Positions 1-11,565 of a stretch of DNA of 64,000 nucleotides are shown here, piece by piece. How positions within the stretch are numbered: the first letter of the stretch is position 1; each line of letters starts with the position of its first letter. The translations under genes were made by a program, and so were the position numbers. Source of the stretch: Hypomyces perniciosus (taxonomy: Eukaryota; Ascomycota; Sordariomycetes; Hypocreales; Hypocreaceae); NCBI GenBank assembly GCA_008477525.1, contig SPDT01000001.1, positions 1,798,001 through 1,862,000 on the forward strand, in the 5' to 3' direction. The notes beneath the pieces were generated by a model that saw nothing but the letters and a program-made list of their open reading frames with translations, searched no databases and was not told the DNA's origin.

Positions 1-2004
1 CGGCAGAGTCCGTAGCTACCGGACCAGCCACAGCCGCAATGTCCAGGCCGCCCAACAGCCGGAATATCCCCGCATTGAGTGTGATATCACCTTGAGCCAC
101 CCAAGCTCGAAAGTGTTTCTCTCGGACGAGGTTATTGCGACGGAGATTCCGATCAAGCTTCTAGATCCCATGGAGGAGATCCATCTGGCGACCTCGGTGT
201 ACCTTTGGCAGTACCTCGTCCGTAGCTCCAGCGCGGGATTCTTCCTGGCTTTGTCGGGAGGTCTCGACAGTTCTACCGTTGCCCTTTTCGTCTTCGGAAT
301 GTGCAAGTTGGTGCTCAAATCCATTCAAAATGGAGAAGAGAGCACCTTGCGGGACCTGCGAAAAGTGGTCGGGTCGAAAGATTACACTCCCAAGACACCA
401 CATGAGATTGTCTCGAAACTACTCCATACCTGCTTCATGGGCACAGTCAACAGTTCCGAGGAGACTCGATCAAGTATGTACTTTGATCTTCTTTCTGGCC
501 TTGACGAGATACCCAGGAGTTTCTCTATCCGAGACCCCCTAAGATCATATCTTAATAGTCCTGAAGTATTCCCGAGCAAGGTCAACTGACAACAACATTG
601 CACAGGGGCCAAGAGGCTATCTGCACAAATCGGAGCATACCATACGGACCTCAATATCGACAAGGTGGTCACGGCCCACGAGTCGCTTATCGAGGACGCG
701 TTCGATGGTTTCAAACCCAAGTACGCGGTCGAGGGAGGAACGACGAGCGAGAATCTGGCAAAGCAGAATATCCAGGCTAGGAACCGAATGGTAGTCTCTT
801 ATGAGCTTGCCCAGCTATCGACCCAGGCGAGGGGCTTGCCCAGAGCAGGCGTATCGCTTCTCGTCCTGGGTTCAGGCAATGTTGATGGTATATGACCACG
901 TTCACCTCCCTAGCAGAATCCAGACGTAGTTGTGATTCCAAGATGAGACCTGCTGGCTGACAAAACAATAGAAAACCTACGCGGCTATTACACCAAGGTG
1001 AGTGGCTCATACCCGCAGCCGGGGAAACTGTGGTCATCACTAACACGCACAGTACGACGCCAGTTCCGCCGACCTCGCCCCCTTGGGCTCAATTTCGAAG
1101 ACCGACGCGGCAAACTTTCAGCGCTGGGCTCGCGACAACTGGGACATGCCCATCATGACCGAGTTTCTTGAGGCCACACCATCAGCCGAGCTCCTCCCGC
1201 TCTCGGCCGGCGTCCAGTCTGACGAGGTGGAAATGGGGCTTTCTTACAAAGAGCTTTCGGAATTTGGGTACGGACTGGAGCTGCTGCAGTATGGATTGAG
1301 GTTTATGCTAACTACCTGAAATAGGATCCTAAGAAAGGTTCACAAGTTAGGCCCGTGGTCCACTTACCTGCGATTGCTTTCAGAATGGAAACAACGCCCC
1401 GGCTTCGGCCCAAGGGAGACTGCCGACAAAGTCTACAAATTCTTTCGATTCTAGTGAGTAAACCATTGATTTTTATTGTGGAATAGACTGGGAACAACGA
1501 CAACGGTACTGTCCCTCCTCGGTTCAACACGAAAGTGACGGAGGGAAACTCCGGAGTATGCTCCAGTCTGGATAGTCAACCACAACTTCAACAAACTGAT
1601 TTACATCTTCTGAATACTATATTAACTTAAAACAGTGCTATTTCACGGCATAAGTCCACGATCCTTTCACCGAGCGTGTAAGCATCCTTGAAGACTCCCT
1701 GAATATGGTGTTCCCACTCATCTGATACGGTACAGACATCTCGAATCGTACAACCCGGACGACAACAGACACGAGTATGTCGAGCTTGATTGCGCAAATT
1801 TGTTCAGTCAGGGCCTTGTGGGATGAGACATTATCTTATTCCAGCAGGGCATCCATTCCTTGAAGTTGATTGCTGACGCTGTTTAGTTTACGCCCGTTCC
1901 TGTACGTCGTCGACTGGCCGTGGCAGTTCAACAAGATCAGGGATCATGTTGAAGAGATGGAGCTGAGCTTAAAGAGAAAGCGGGAAGAAAAGAAGGAGGA
2001 GTGA
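1..2004 (+). CDS. QNS1: Glutamine-dependent NAD+ synthetase, C-terminal part (5' end outside window)
   Basis: Makes NAD+ from deamido-NAD+, ATP and glutamine, the last step of NAD synthesis. Only the C-terminal synthetase half is here; the amidase (nitrilase-like) domain must lie before base 1. The open frame enters at base 2 with a conserved stretch ending YPRIECDITLSHPS. The ATP-pyrophosphatase P-loop LSGGLDSSTVALF follows, then GAYHTDLNID, NIQARNRM and VLGSGNVDE. Eight exons give a continuous family-like protein: 1-473, 606-887, 972-997, 1053-1267, 1325-1453, 1636-1677, 1736-1774 and 1887-2004. All seven junctions are GT-AG and keep frame. The protein ends in a lysine/glutamate-rich tail after NPDDNRH-DLRPFLY. 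Three exons are only 26, 42 and 39 nt, so gene callers may drop them. Family identity is firm; exact splice sites are by eye. Confidence 0.93.
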
Positions 2005-2291
2005 AGGAAGAAGTAGTTGACTAGGCTGGTAGAATTTACTACAACACTCGACTCCATCCCTGGTCCTGCTGTCTTACAGCTCAACCTCTAGTTGGGACGG
2101 ATTATGAAACTCACTTGAATCTAGGCCCACGCTGTCATCAGTTCTTCCGGTCCGAGGTAAACATTAACCACAAGAAAAAGTGTTAGGGGAGATGCAAACT
2201 GTGCCGAAAGTCGAGACTCAAGACCCGTGGCTCCTATATCATTATTAATGGAGGCTGATAATGCCAACTTGGAAGATAGTACGGAGTAGTG
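2005..2291. other. Convergent 3' intergenic gap, QNS1 / cyclin
   Basis: Spacer between the converging 3' ends of QNS1 and the cyclin gene. It holds one copy of the recurrent nonamer TACGGAGTA (2280-2288) just outside the cyclin stop codon. No coding signal or RNA gene seen. Confidence 0.5.
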
Positions 2292-3286
2292 CTACCGACT
2301 GTCCATCATCCTCATAATTTTTTGCTCTTCATCCACAACTTCTTGGTTTTCATTGCCTACGTGAAGACCCCTCTTCCGCATCTCCTCCTCGATCGTACTT
2401 CTTCTTAACATCCCCTTTCCAAATTCAGGGAATTCTTCTTTGAGTTTCTGCATCCACCCATCTAGACTCCGCATGGCAACTACGAGAAAGCCCAGTTCCT
2501 CTCGATCGACGTCAAATACTTCCCACCAATCGCATTCGGGCATCTTTGCTCCTAGGTCTCGCGCCGCGTTGTATACGGCCGCCGTAGCTAAAGCATGTGG
2601 CTGGTGCGTGAGGTAGAGCATCTGCGGCGATAGTAAAGAAGTGTTGAGGTATTGAATCGTTCGTAGAGAGATGGCGGATCGGGGCTGGGACAGGAAGTCG
2701 AGCGTCTGGAGGTAGTTGATGGCGAGCGGGTGTGGTAGCGATACGCGTGTATCAAAGGATAGGGAATGGAGAATGCGCGCCTCCAAGCTCAGCAGCCGTT
2801 GCTGGAAGGCATAGTAGTCCGCTTCGGTCTGGTAGTATGACTGCGGGTCATCCTTCGGAGGGTCTCCGGCACGGAAGAGAGCAGAGTCTCGGGATAAAAG
2901 GTATGCATAGATGTTCGAGACTTCGCGAGGGGATCGAGGGGTCGGACTCATCTTTGACATCAGGTAGATCGAAGCAGCAGATACGTCCTATGCCACGTTA
3001 GATCTCAGATTCCGCCCTTGGCAGCTTCATGGGAGTAAGCAGGACACGGAGAGCAACCTACGCTGAACTCATGGCCCATTGGCGAGCCAATCAGCCAGTA
3101 TCGGGCGATGATTACATTCGCCTGTGCCGTCACAGATTGAGGGAGCTCTAAGAGACGGCCAGCAGCTTGTGTCAGGCATTGGGTCGCGATGAAGATGGCT
3201 TCCTGGAGGTCTTGCGGTAGCGATGAGAAGGATGTGCGGTGATAGAGCTGCGAAGGTGTCGCAAGCGGGTTTGTGAGGTGAGCCAT
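2292..3286 (-). CDS. Cyclin Q / FAM58-like cyclin
   Basis: Predicted cyclin, 306 aa, two exons (3286-3062 and 2987-2292) around a 74-bp GT-AG intron that keeps frame. A cyclin box runs from about residue 10, with TQCLTQAAGRLLELP, VIIARYWLIG and DVSAASIYLMSKMSPTPRSPREVSN. A second cyclin fold includes ALATAAVYNAARDLGAKMPE. The late motif WWEVFDVDREELG resembles the WWQVFNDD motif of animal cyclin Q (FAM58A/CCNQ), a partner of CDK10. That assignment is inference; cyclin L/K-type transcriptional cyclins are the alternative. The start is the ATG at 3286, since codons upstream in frame reach only a GTG. The C-terminus is charged. The gene converges on QNS1 and has a very long promoter side (3287-7742). 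Confidence 0.85.
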
Positions 3287-5902
3287 GTCTGCGCGAATCA
3301 CGAATCGAAGTGCTGGCGAGATTGGCTTCTAGCGCGCGCGGCGGTGATGGAAAATGTTTGCCAGTTCCTCCGAGGTTTACGTTTTGTGAGCACGATGATG
3401 TAGATGCTTTGTTTACTTTGGCTGGTCGCCATGCTGATGACTCAGCAGCAACAGCATACTATCACAAGACGTCAGAACTTCACCCACTTCTTCAGTTACA
3501 CAACGGTACCGACGTTTCACATTAACATTGCAACAAGCCAAGCAATTATCAAGGAAAGCTATGGCTGTCATAGCTCACTGCTGTTCCTAAAAATATGACC
3601 AAGACCACATCATGCCGCCAAATGCAACGGATCACATGGACCTAGCTGTCATGCATACGGATTTCTATCCACTGGACAGCGCGACTGGCCTTACAAAAGT
3701 CCACGCGAGAGGTCCAGAGATTTTCAGGGACACCCATGCCAGACAATACGGTGACGTTGGTTGACAACTGTGGGCTTTGGAATCCGATATTCTGGCCCTC
3801 TGAATCGTTTCCGTTGTTGTATCTACCAGGGGAAGACCACAAGAATGACTGCAAGGGCATGACCGCCATATTTTCTATCATATACAGCAACGCGCAGCGG
3901 CATGAAAACACAAGCGAGTCTCCTGATGATTTCGTTTGTTCATGTTGAAGCATTTGCGCCACCTTGCTGTCAGCCTCAGGGATTCGAAAGCCCGGGAGTG
4001 CAGAAGACATCCTGGGTCAATGCTGTGAATAGACCACTGAGGCTGTGGGCAATAATATTCATAATATAGGGGGTAAGTGAACTGTCATAGGAGCAAGTGC
4101 TTCAAAAAGCGCAAGTCATTCGCAAAACCAGGCCAAACCAAAGTCAAAATGTCTGCAGTACATGCATACTCGCAACTCGCACCGAAAGAGGGCAAGTCCA
4201 ATCAAACCGAGGATGATAGCACGTTTCTCGCGGAAGAGGATGGATATGCAGTGTCTGGCAGCCACGCCTCTCAGCTGTCCCAGGACCTTCGAGAAATATA
4301 CCAGTTTCCTACCTCCACCTTGCAGGAGCGCCAGTGCCAAGTCAGTGGTGACTCAATTAACATGCCGTTTATAGTCATGATGCCGTCCCGCCGCATGAAG
4401 CCTGTCTAGCTTCCGACTTAAGCCCAGCAAATCTCTTCAGGCTGATATGCGTGGACAGCCTGTTGCCCACGTTAGGGAGGGAGCCATCCAGTTACCCTTG
4501 GCCAAAGGAACGCCCGAGCAGGGCTTCGGAGTACTGTGCTCCGCAGCTTTACCATTTTCCATCGTTGCTGCTTTCATGTGAAGTGGTTTTGATGGGGAGG
4601 ACAAGTGCCCTGCCCGCCTAGCGACGATGACAGAATCAAGGAGACTATTCGCCGTTTACTGAGAGTTACGAGATAACAACGTTGTCGACTTCACGAGACG
4701 ACTGCTGCACAATCATTGAACTCTGCTAACAGTAGGATTTTGCCTTCGAAACAAGGATACTGGCTCCGTGGTCGTGGTTTGCCCGTCGCTTCCGGCAAAC
4801 AATGCATCTCGTCTCCACCGACTTGCCAGCCATACTGTGTCAACTTTTTCCTGATCCACTCCGGTCAAGATAAAACGACAATAGCTGTGCTTCGCTTCGT
4901 ATGCTGAGCACAACTTCCACGTGGAGACGAGATACAGGGCTACAGCACCAGGATGATCCTGCTTTGCAGCAGTACTCGTATTGTACCAAGAGTGGTCGGT
5001 TCAGTGCGGTCAAAAGCAAAGACGTATTCTATCCAGCAAGGTTGGTAATGTCCGTAATGTCTACCAAGTATCTACTCCGTACAGCATATGAGTTTATTTC
5101 TGCAGCATGCTCGTGTCCGGCTGACTAGAAAGGCACTTTTGTCTGAAATCGGAGATGTTGGTATCCAGGATGGCAGATAGCCTTTTTCCCTTTCCATGTC
5201 GGTTGGCTGAATATTAACCATGCGCCAGAGTGTTTGTCGTAGTACCGCCGACTGAGAAAAATGAGTGAAAGGAAACGGCCATGGAGAAAGTGGCAAGTCT
5301 ATTCCCAGTATTTCATTTCTTCGATGTTGGTCGTGAAACAGCTCCCTGCTTAACGCCGGCAAATACAGCCCGCTGTGGCTGCAACCAACAACGCCTGGGC
5401 GTTGATATCCCCGAAAACTAGGGTTTCCTGAGCCACCTCGGATTCTGCGTTAACCGCCGTCTGCCAACATGATATGTGGGGGTTGACTCCAGGAAGCCGC
5501 GCCTAAAGCCACTGGTTTGGGTTAGTCTTATTCCTATACGAGTCGATAGTCTTCAGGTCTTATACTACCTGTACGAGACGTACGAGACGCTACGAAGTAC
5601 ACAAGGAATGGTAAGGCAAGACTTGTTGGCAAAAATAAGTACGGAGCACTCATACATACTACTACTAGCAGTATCTGCGCACGAAGGAGTTGTCAGCAAC
5701 CGCTGCGACGTGCATGCGTAGGCTGCAGGCTGCAGACGGCTTCACTGGGCAAAGATCAATATTTCTTGGGTAGGGGTTCCTTGTGTTTTTGGACTATGAG
5801 TAGGGAGCATTCATCCGACTCCAGTTTTCCCCCTAAAGCAGGTGAATACTAATGCAGATCAAGTCAGTATTATTAGGTTCGTAGGAGCAAAGCAAACACT
5901 AC

Positions 5903-6518
5903 TACTCCGTACTATTATTATCAAGCTTATCATCCTTGCGTGGAGTACTAAAGGTATGGAGCATTACATGACGGATCCTAATCGTCAGGAGGTGTTTCAT
6001 CGACAATGGCATACCGGGGAGGTACTTCAGCGGACACGGCCTGTCGACCAGGGGTGTGACCTTGGTAAATTAATGCGGCATAGCTCGGTAGTCCGTACTC
6101 CGTAGGTTAGTACGAGTACGGAGTACTGGTATGTACCTATGTGTACTGCGTACAAGCAGGTACGAGTACTCCGTACTCTGGAGCACAGACGATAGAGCAC
6201 GACAATAAACACTACAAGTATTAAACGCACCACGGCGAAATCTTTCTTTCAATATACCTGGGCACGAGTTAGTACATTATAAATACGTGTGTTCAAGTCC
6301 ATCGTGCAGTCGGGCGGGGCCCCGGGCGAACCAAAGTTACCGCGCACAGAGTAAGATTAGGTGACATGTCCATTTCTGCTTTATCCACGGAGTATTAGTA
6401 CCAGTCGGAGTAGTAGTAGTGAGTACGAAGTACGAAGTACTACCTAGTAGTTAAGTAATATAGTAAGTACCTAGTAGTATGTATTTTCTCCGCCACTCTA
6501 CTTCGTTCGTACGGAGTA
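5903..6518. repeat. Cluster of TACGGAGTA / TACGAAGTA nonamers
   Basis: Exact TACGGAGTA or its complement occurs at 5903, 6096, 6117, 6167 and 6510. The sister form TACGAAGTA occurs in tandem at 6424-6432 and 6431-6439. This is the densest patch of a motif that recurs in intergenic DNA throughout the window (also 2280, 5073, 14779, 22555, 22692, 41188, 41195, 45190 and 59066). Confidence 0.75.
6114..6178. repeat. 14-bp perfect inverted repeat (hairpin) built from the TACGGAGTA motif
   Basis: The arm GAGTACGGAGTACT at 6114-6127 is the exact reverse complement of AGTACTCCGTACTC at 6165-6178, with a 37-bp loop. Another TACTCCGTA copy lies just upstream at 6096-6104. It could be a small inverted-repeat element or the relic of one. 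No transposase or target duplication was recognised. Confidence 0.7.
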
Positions 6519-7742
6519 GTAGTAGCCGTTAAAAGCTTAGAGGTCGGTCTAGGCCCCCCTCTTCGGCCGGCTATTGAATGGGACCTTGGCGGCAGTTGGA
6601 GGCGCTCGTCACATTCGACAGGGCTGTCCAAAGTAAAAGGCTTAAGCCTTATAAGACCAGGATCCGAGGCAAATACTAAGCTTGGGTTGTTACTTTGCAG
6701 GCGGAAATCCAGCAATACGGAGTGGTATCAAAAGTGGGTGTGCCACTTTAGTATATGGAGTCCCGGCCTTAAATCCATACATGATATTACATACATCCTC
6801 CGTATCGACTTCGTAGTTGCTAACCTCTTTCTTCTGTTGCCTTGTCTCTGTGTCTTTGCCTTCCGATTGCCTCGCCTCGTCTCGCCTTGTCGTGTCTCAC
6901 TTACGACTAGTATCTACTCGTAGGTACTCTCTCGCCACGGTACCCGTACCGGCAGCCAGGTACTACTACCGCCGCTCCGAGTTAGCAGTGGGCACCTAGC
7001 CTTAGCACACCTATTCGTGCCGACCTGATCCTCTGTCAACACCCGACAAGAACCACCACACTCTCTCTCTCTCTTGTCTCTCTCTTCTCCACAAGCGCGC
7101 GCGCTACAGAATCTCCTCCATTTCAACATTCGTACGACAAACAAGCATTGACGCCCAACACTGTGCCATAGCTGCAACTGCATGCTGTCTGTGAACCAGA
7201 ACAAGATCAAGAAGCGACATTCCGTGATCGAGCCCTCGTGCGACACCAGCGCGCAGCAGCGCAGTCTTCTCAGCGATAGCCGATCGCCAACCATCATCAT
7301 CTTGGCTAACCTCGCCAGGCGGCCGCCGCTACCACCTTTACATCAAACTTCCTCTGCTGCGTGTCTGCGGCCAGGGGGGAATGGATAGCACCACAACCAG
7401 CTGACGTTGGGTCTGGCAGGGGAATTTGACGCTCCGGGAATCCCGCCCGCCCGCTTTTCTGTGGCTAAGAAATCTACGCCAGATCGAGGCCCGCATCTCC
7501 ATTTACTACTACGTACTATTACTAGATACTATCTCGCTGTCTCGTCTCAGAGGTGGGGTGAGGGATAGTCAGTCTCGGTGCGCGACGGACAGCCCGTGAG
7601 GCCTCGAAAATCGCCATCAATGTCGTCGGCCCTGTCGCTTTAATCACAATTTTTATTCTTCTTCATAAACCACCTCGCTTGCATTTTATTAGTGCCTGCA
7701 CCACTATTTACTTCTCACCAAGGCTCGAGGCCTGCGGCGTCA

Positions 7743-9506
7743 ATGCATACAATGGCCACTTTATCTTCAACATTAATTACCACTTCCGTTGTTACACCTG
7801 TCACACCTCCAGATGACACCGACAGTGCTCCTGCGCGGGAGAAGCGAAGACGGGCTGGAAAGCCAAAGGTCCGGACCGGCTGCGTTACGTGGTATGCATA
7901 CCCTACCGATACCGTCGTCTCGCCAAGAGTATAAATCACTAACAAAGGATCCCACAGCAAGTGAGCATACTCGAATTTAGCAGTGGCTTTGTTCCACATA
8001 GCTGTAGCTCATCTGTGATGCTGACTATTTCTCGCTAGAATCAGGAGGATAAAATGTGATGAAGGAAAGCCGGCTTGCCAGAGGTGCCTCTCGACAGGGA
8101 GGAGGTGTGATGGCTACAAACCGACCACTAGACCGAGACCGATAAGGAGGCCGGGCTTCGTTCAACAACTCACCAACTCAACTTCTACATCCCTCACGCT
8201 TTTAAGACCCCTAGTGACCGACTTCACCGGCGACGAGATGGAGCGTCACTATATCCATCGCTTTCTCCCCATCGCAGAAGACGTGGTGGGCATCCAGCAT
8301 GTTCACAACGGCTTCTTCTGGGGCAATGTCATACCAGAGTACTGCTTCATGTATGACTCTGTCAAGCATGCATTTGTAGCTCTCAGTTCCGCATATCACA
8401 ACTTCCAAGTCGCTGGATTTCGTCCGGATACCTCATCTCCTCCCAGCAAAATAGAGCTCTTTGTCCTTAAAGAGTACAATCTAGCATTGAGCAAGATGAA
8501 CGACGAGCTCAAAAACGTACCAATCAGGAAGCGCTATGGAATCATCATGATATGTTGCATCTTTTACTTCTATATCGAGATACTGCGCAACCAGTGGTCG
8601 ACGGCGCTGATGCATCTCCTCAACGGACTTCGGCTCATGACGTGCTTGCCCGAAGAACTCGAGGATATCTTTCTACATCCGGAGAAATGGAGCCAAGGTC
8701 ACGATACTACCCACGCTAGGGCCATGTACGTGTTAAAATTGCTTTGTCGATGGGAGGTATCGGCTGGGTTCGTGGCGGCCAACCTACGGCCATTCCTCTC
8801 AGTCCGGGCTTACGAGTCTCGGAAGCACGTCTGTGCTGTTCCATCAGATTTCCGATCCCTGGAGCATTTTCGGGAAGTTGTCGACGACTTCAACCAAGAC
8901 GTCAACGCCTTCATATGGCAATGCAAACAGTATAATATCGATGACAACACGTGGGACCATTCGGCTACCCAATACCAACATGATATTTTGCAGCAAAGGT
9001 CATATCTGGTTGCGAGACTGGTTGAAAAGGCTCGAGAAACGTACGGCGACTTGGGGTGTACAGCAAAAGCCTCCGAGTATCTAACATTCCAGAGCTGTTT
9101 GCTTCATCACCGAGGAGCATCACTTGCGCTGGAGCTTGCGCCCCTGCCTCGAAACACGAGATGTTCGCCACCTATCGAAGACCTTGCCCTGTTCGAGGAA
9201 ATTATGACCATCGCAGCTACCATCAAAATGGCGCTCCAGACTGCGCTTGGGCCAGGGGCTTCGCCCTGGTTCAATGTGGATTTTGGTGTCATCTCCACCC
9301 TTTATGTCACCGCGATCAATTGCCGCGATAGTGCCATGACTACCAGGCTGTTTAGCATGATCAGCGAGTGGCCCTGGCGGGAAAGCCTCTGGGATGGGCC
9401 AATGCTAAGGCAACAACTTCAAAAGGTGGAAGTCAAGGTGGAAGAGGTTGAATTGCCAGCTGAGACAACACTAGCCTATCGGCCGGTGTCCCAAAAAGGC
9501 GGTTGA
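7743..9506 (+). CDS. Zn2Cys6 fungal transcription factor
   Basis: Fungus-specific DNA-binding regulator, predicted 539 aa. Exons are 7743-7891, a 3-nt microexon 7958-7960, and 8039-9506. Splicing through the microexon restores a complete binuclear zinc cluster near residue 46 with the pattern C-x2-C-x6-C-x6-C-x2-C-x6-C, followed by the basic linker KPTTRPRPIRR. A basic KRRRAGKPKVRTG stretch precedes the cluster. Skipping the microexon, or reading through the second intron, gives an immediate stop. The rest of the protein is helical, with a middle region typical of these factors and no other recognised domain. Start ATG 7743 is chosen; 7755 is an in-frame alternative. Target genes cannot be deduced, and no biosynthetic or catabolic cluster is adjacent. 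Confidence 0.9.
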
Positions 9507-9828
9507 CCATTGATTTATACCATCTTCTTGCACATATTTGTCGACGCTTGTTGATTAGAGCGATGTTTTTTCTTTCTCTTCTTCATACATCGTTGGGGGG
9601 AATGTCATGGTCATATACTCCAGTACATAGCGGACAATTTGGATCGGAGGGTTTTTAGACACCGGTAACAGTTTCGTAACTAAGGGAATATGGTGGTGGG
9701 ATGTCTGATATTTGGCCGGTAAAATACAGTGAAGCCAGTTGGACATGGCATGAAAATTGAATGAATAACGGACTGTGATTACGAGTGGTATGCTACAGAC
9801 CCAAAAAGAGAAAGCACATCAAAAAGTA

Positions 9829-9899
9829 GGTTCTAGGGGGAGTCGAACCCTCGCTGCCGGAATCAAAATCCGGAGTCATAACCGTTAGACCATAGAACC
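9829..9899 (-). tRNA. tRNA-Gln (anticodon UUG)
   Basis: Read on the minus strand, a 7-bp acceptor stem (GGTTCTA with TAGAACC) closes a 71-nt cloverleaf. The anticodon stem CCGGA/TCCGG holds the loop TTTTGAT, giving anticodon TTG (glutamine, CAA codons). The T-arm carries GGTTCGACTCC. There is no intron. A short T run lies 3' of the gene at 9821-9828 (AAAAAGTA on the plus strand), a weak Pol III terminator candidate. Confidence 0.93.
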
Positions 9900-10177
9900 C
9901 GTGGAACTGTTGGAACCAATGGGAACTTGATGTCCGAGTGGCGCAAATTGTGATATATCACCCTTGTCGTTAGCCTTGCATTTGGGCTGGCTCCACTACC
10001 TACCTACTACCTATTTGGAGGTGGAGGGGCGTACAACTTCAAGCTCACATCACTTCGTCTCCATGTGACAAACGGCCTTCTGTTACTCCATTACATCAAT
10101 TCAATTGCGCCTCGCTTCTCCGCCTATCAATCGCAATCGGAATCCCGCTACATCTTGGGCCAAGAGCTTTGATAGTC

Positions 10178-11565
10178 ATGACAACCTCGGTTCCGCCATC
10201 TCCTAGCGACGAAAACAAGTCATTCGACCTCAATCTCCAGCACGGGCACAAGGACCTCGTCCAGGCCATTGCCTTCAACACATACGGCGATCGATGCGCC
10301 ACCGGCTCGGTCGACGGAAAGATTCGCGTGTTTAATCGACACAAGGACGGCACATGGAGGCTGTGCGATACGTGGAGCGCACACGGGGGGGAGGTTCTTG
10401 AGGTGTGTTTGTATTTTCTTTTCGCACTCGCGCGCACACATACATACGCTTGAGCGAGGAAGACATGGGAAATTAACCTTTTGCGCGCGCGCACTGCTGT
10501 TTTTAGTTGCAATGGCTCCCTGCGACGATTTATCCTAACCTCATTGCCTCGCTGGGCATGGAAGGCTGGTTCCGGCTCTGGGCAGAGAACCCTTCTGCGG
10601 CGCCTGGGCGGAGATTCTGCGCCGCGCGCTCAGTCAACGGCAGGCCGGCGTTTGATACGCGATCGACGAGGGCGCCGTACCGGTCTTTTTCCATGAAGCA
10701 TAATGAGGAGACGAGACAGACGTATTTGGCGCTGCTGGCGACGGATGGGAGGCTGACGGTGTACGAGAACGACCTGCCGGAGAACCTGTCGGAGTATACG
10801 TCCATCGACGAGTTTACGATATGTCCGAAGCCCAGTCGTGGTGAAGAGGTCTCGTTTAAAGTGCGCTTTGATCCGAATCCGGAGCCGTGTTATACGGCGC
10901 TGCGGGCGGCCGTGCCGTCTGATGCGCTGGGGTTGGTAGCTGCGGGGATGAACGCCGTGAAAGTGTACAGGTCGAGAGAGATTACTTCTACGTCTTATGG
11001 TGTTACGTCGACGCAGAAGGAGTTCTACCTGGCGGTTGAGATTACGGGCCATAGGGGCTTGGTGAGGGATGTTGCGTGGGCGCCGGGGAATATTCGGGGG
11101 TATGATATGATTGCGACTGCGTGCCAGGATGGATATGCGAGGGTGTTTCGTCTGGAGACGCCGTACTCGGATGCAGATGGCAAGTCATGGTCTGCTGCCG
11201 ACCTGCTGAAGCCTGATACGCGGTCGTTGAAAGAGGCGCCTACGAAAGATGACGAGTCCGGAGAGAACCAACACGGGCCGCCTCACCCGTCGTCGACGCT
11301 GAGTGCGAGCCTAGCCAAGTCTGGTACTACTGGTGAGAGGCTGTGGACTGGTCAGCCAGGACAGGTGAAGCATATCGTGCGTGAGATCTCGCGACTGGAT
11401 AGCCACCGCACGCCTGTATGGAGGGTGGGCTTTGACGATGACGGTCAGATCTTGGGTAGCACAGGGGATGATGGTAGATTGCTATGCTACCGCCAGACAC
11501 CAGATGGGTCATGGGCCAAGAGCTCCGAATTGGTCATGATGAAGACTAGAATGGCTGCACCCTGA
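10178..11565 (+). CDS. SEH1: Nucleoporin SEH1 (WD40 repeat)
   Basis: WD40 beta-propeller protein, 427 aa, shared by the Y-shaped (Nup84/Nup107) nuclear pore subcomplex and the SEA/GATOR2 complex that controls TORC1. Exons 10178-10402 and 10507-11565 join across a 104-bp GT-AG intron to read GGEVLELQWLPATIYPNLIASLG. Seh1-like blades are visible: HKDLVQAIAFNTYGDRCATGSVDGKIRVF at the start, GHRGLVRDVAWAPGNIRGYDMIATACQDGYARVF in the middle, and HRTPVWRVGFDDDGQILGSTGDDGRLLCY near the end. A low-complexity loop at about residues 320-370 interrupts the propeller. The ATG at 10178 is used because the frame upstream opens only with TTG. It runs convergent to OLE1. Confidence 0.92.

Larger units (their letters stand above)
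3287..7742. other. 4.4-kb gene-poor region with recurrent motifs and hairpins
   Basis: No reading frame here resembles a known protein. ORFs are short, overlap on both strands and lack conserved motifs; the longest ATG-initiated one is 122 codons (3642-4010, minus). The region is rich in TACGGAGTA/TACTCCGTA and TACGAAGTA repeats, densest at 5900-6530. The last 900 bp before the transcription factor gene are pyrimidine-rich (for example 7055-7090, CT repeats), as expected of a fungal promoter and 5' leader. Confidence 0.6.

Noticed and set aside
3642..4010. 122-codon minus-strand ORF in the first gene-poor block
   Set aside because: Has an ATG, but no recognisable domain and no supporting context; could be chance.
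3287..7742. Whole gene-poor block considered as a transposon remnant or RIP-mutated repeat
   Set aside because: No transposase or reverse transcriptase similarity, no long terminal repeats, and no extreme AT shift typical of RIP.
7000..9506. Zn2Cys6 gene considered as regulator of a metabolite cluster
   Set aside because: Neighbours are a cyclin, a tRNA and SEH1; no synthase, tailoring enzyme or transporter cluster beside it.
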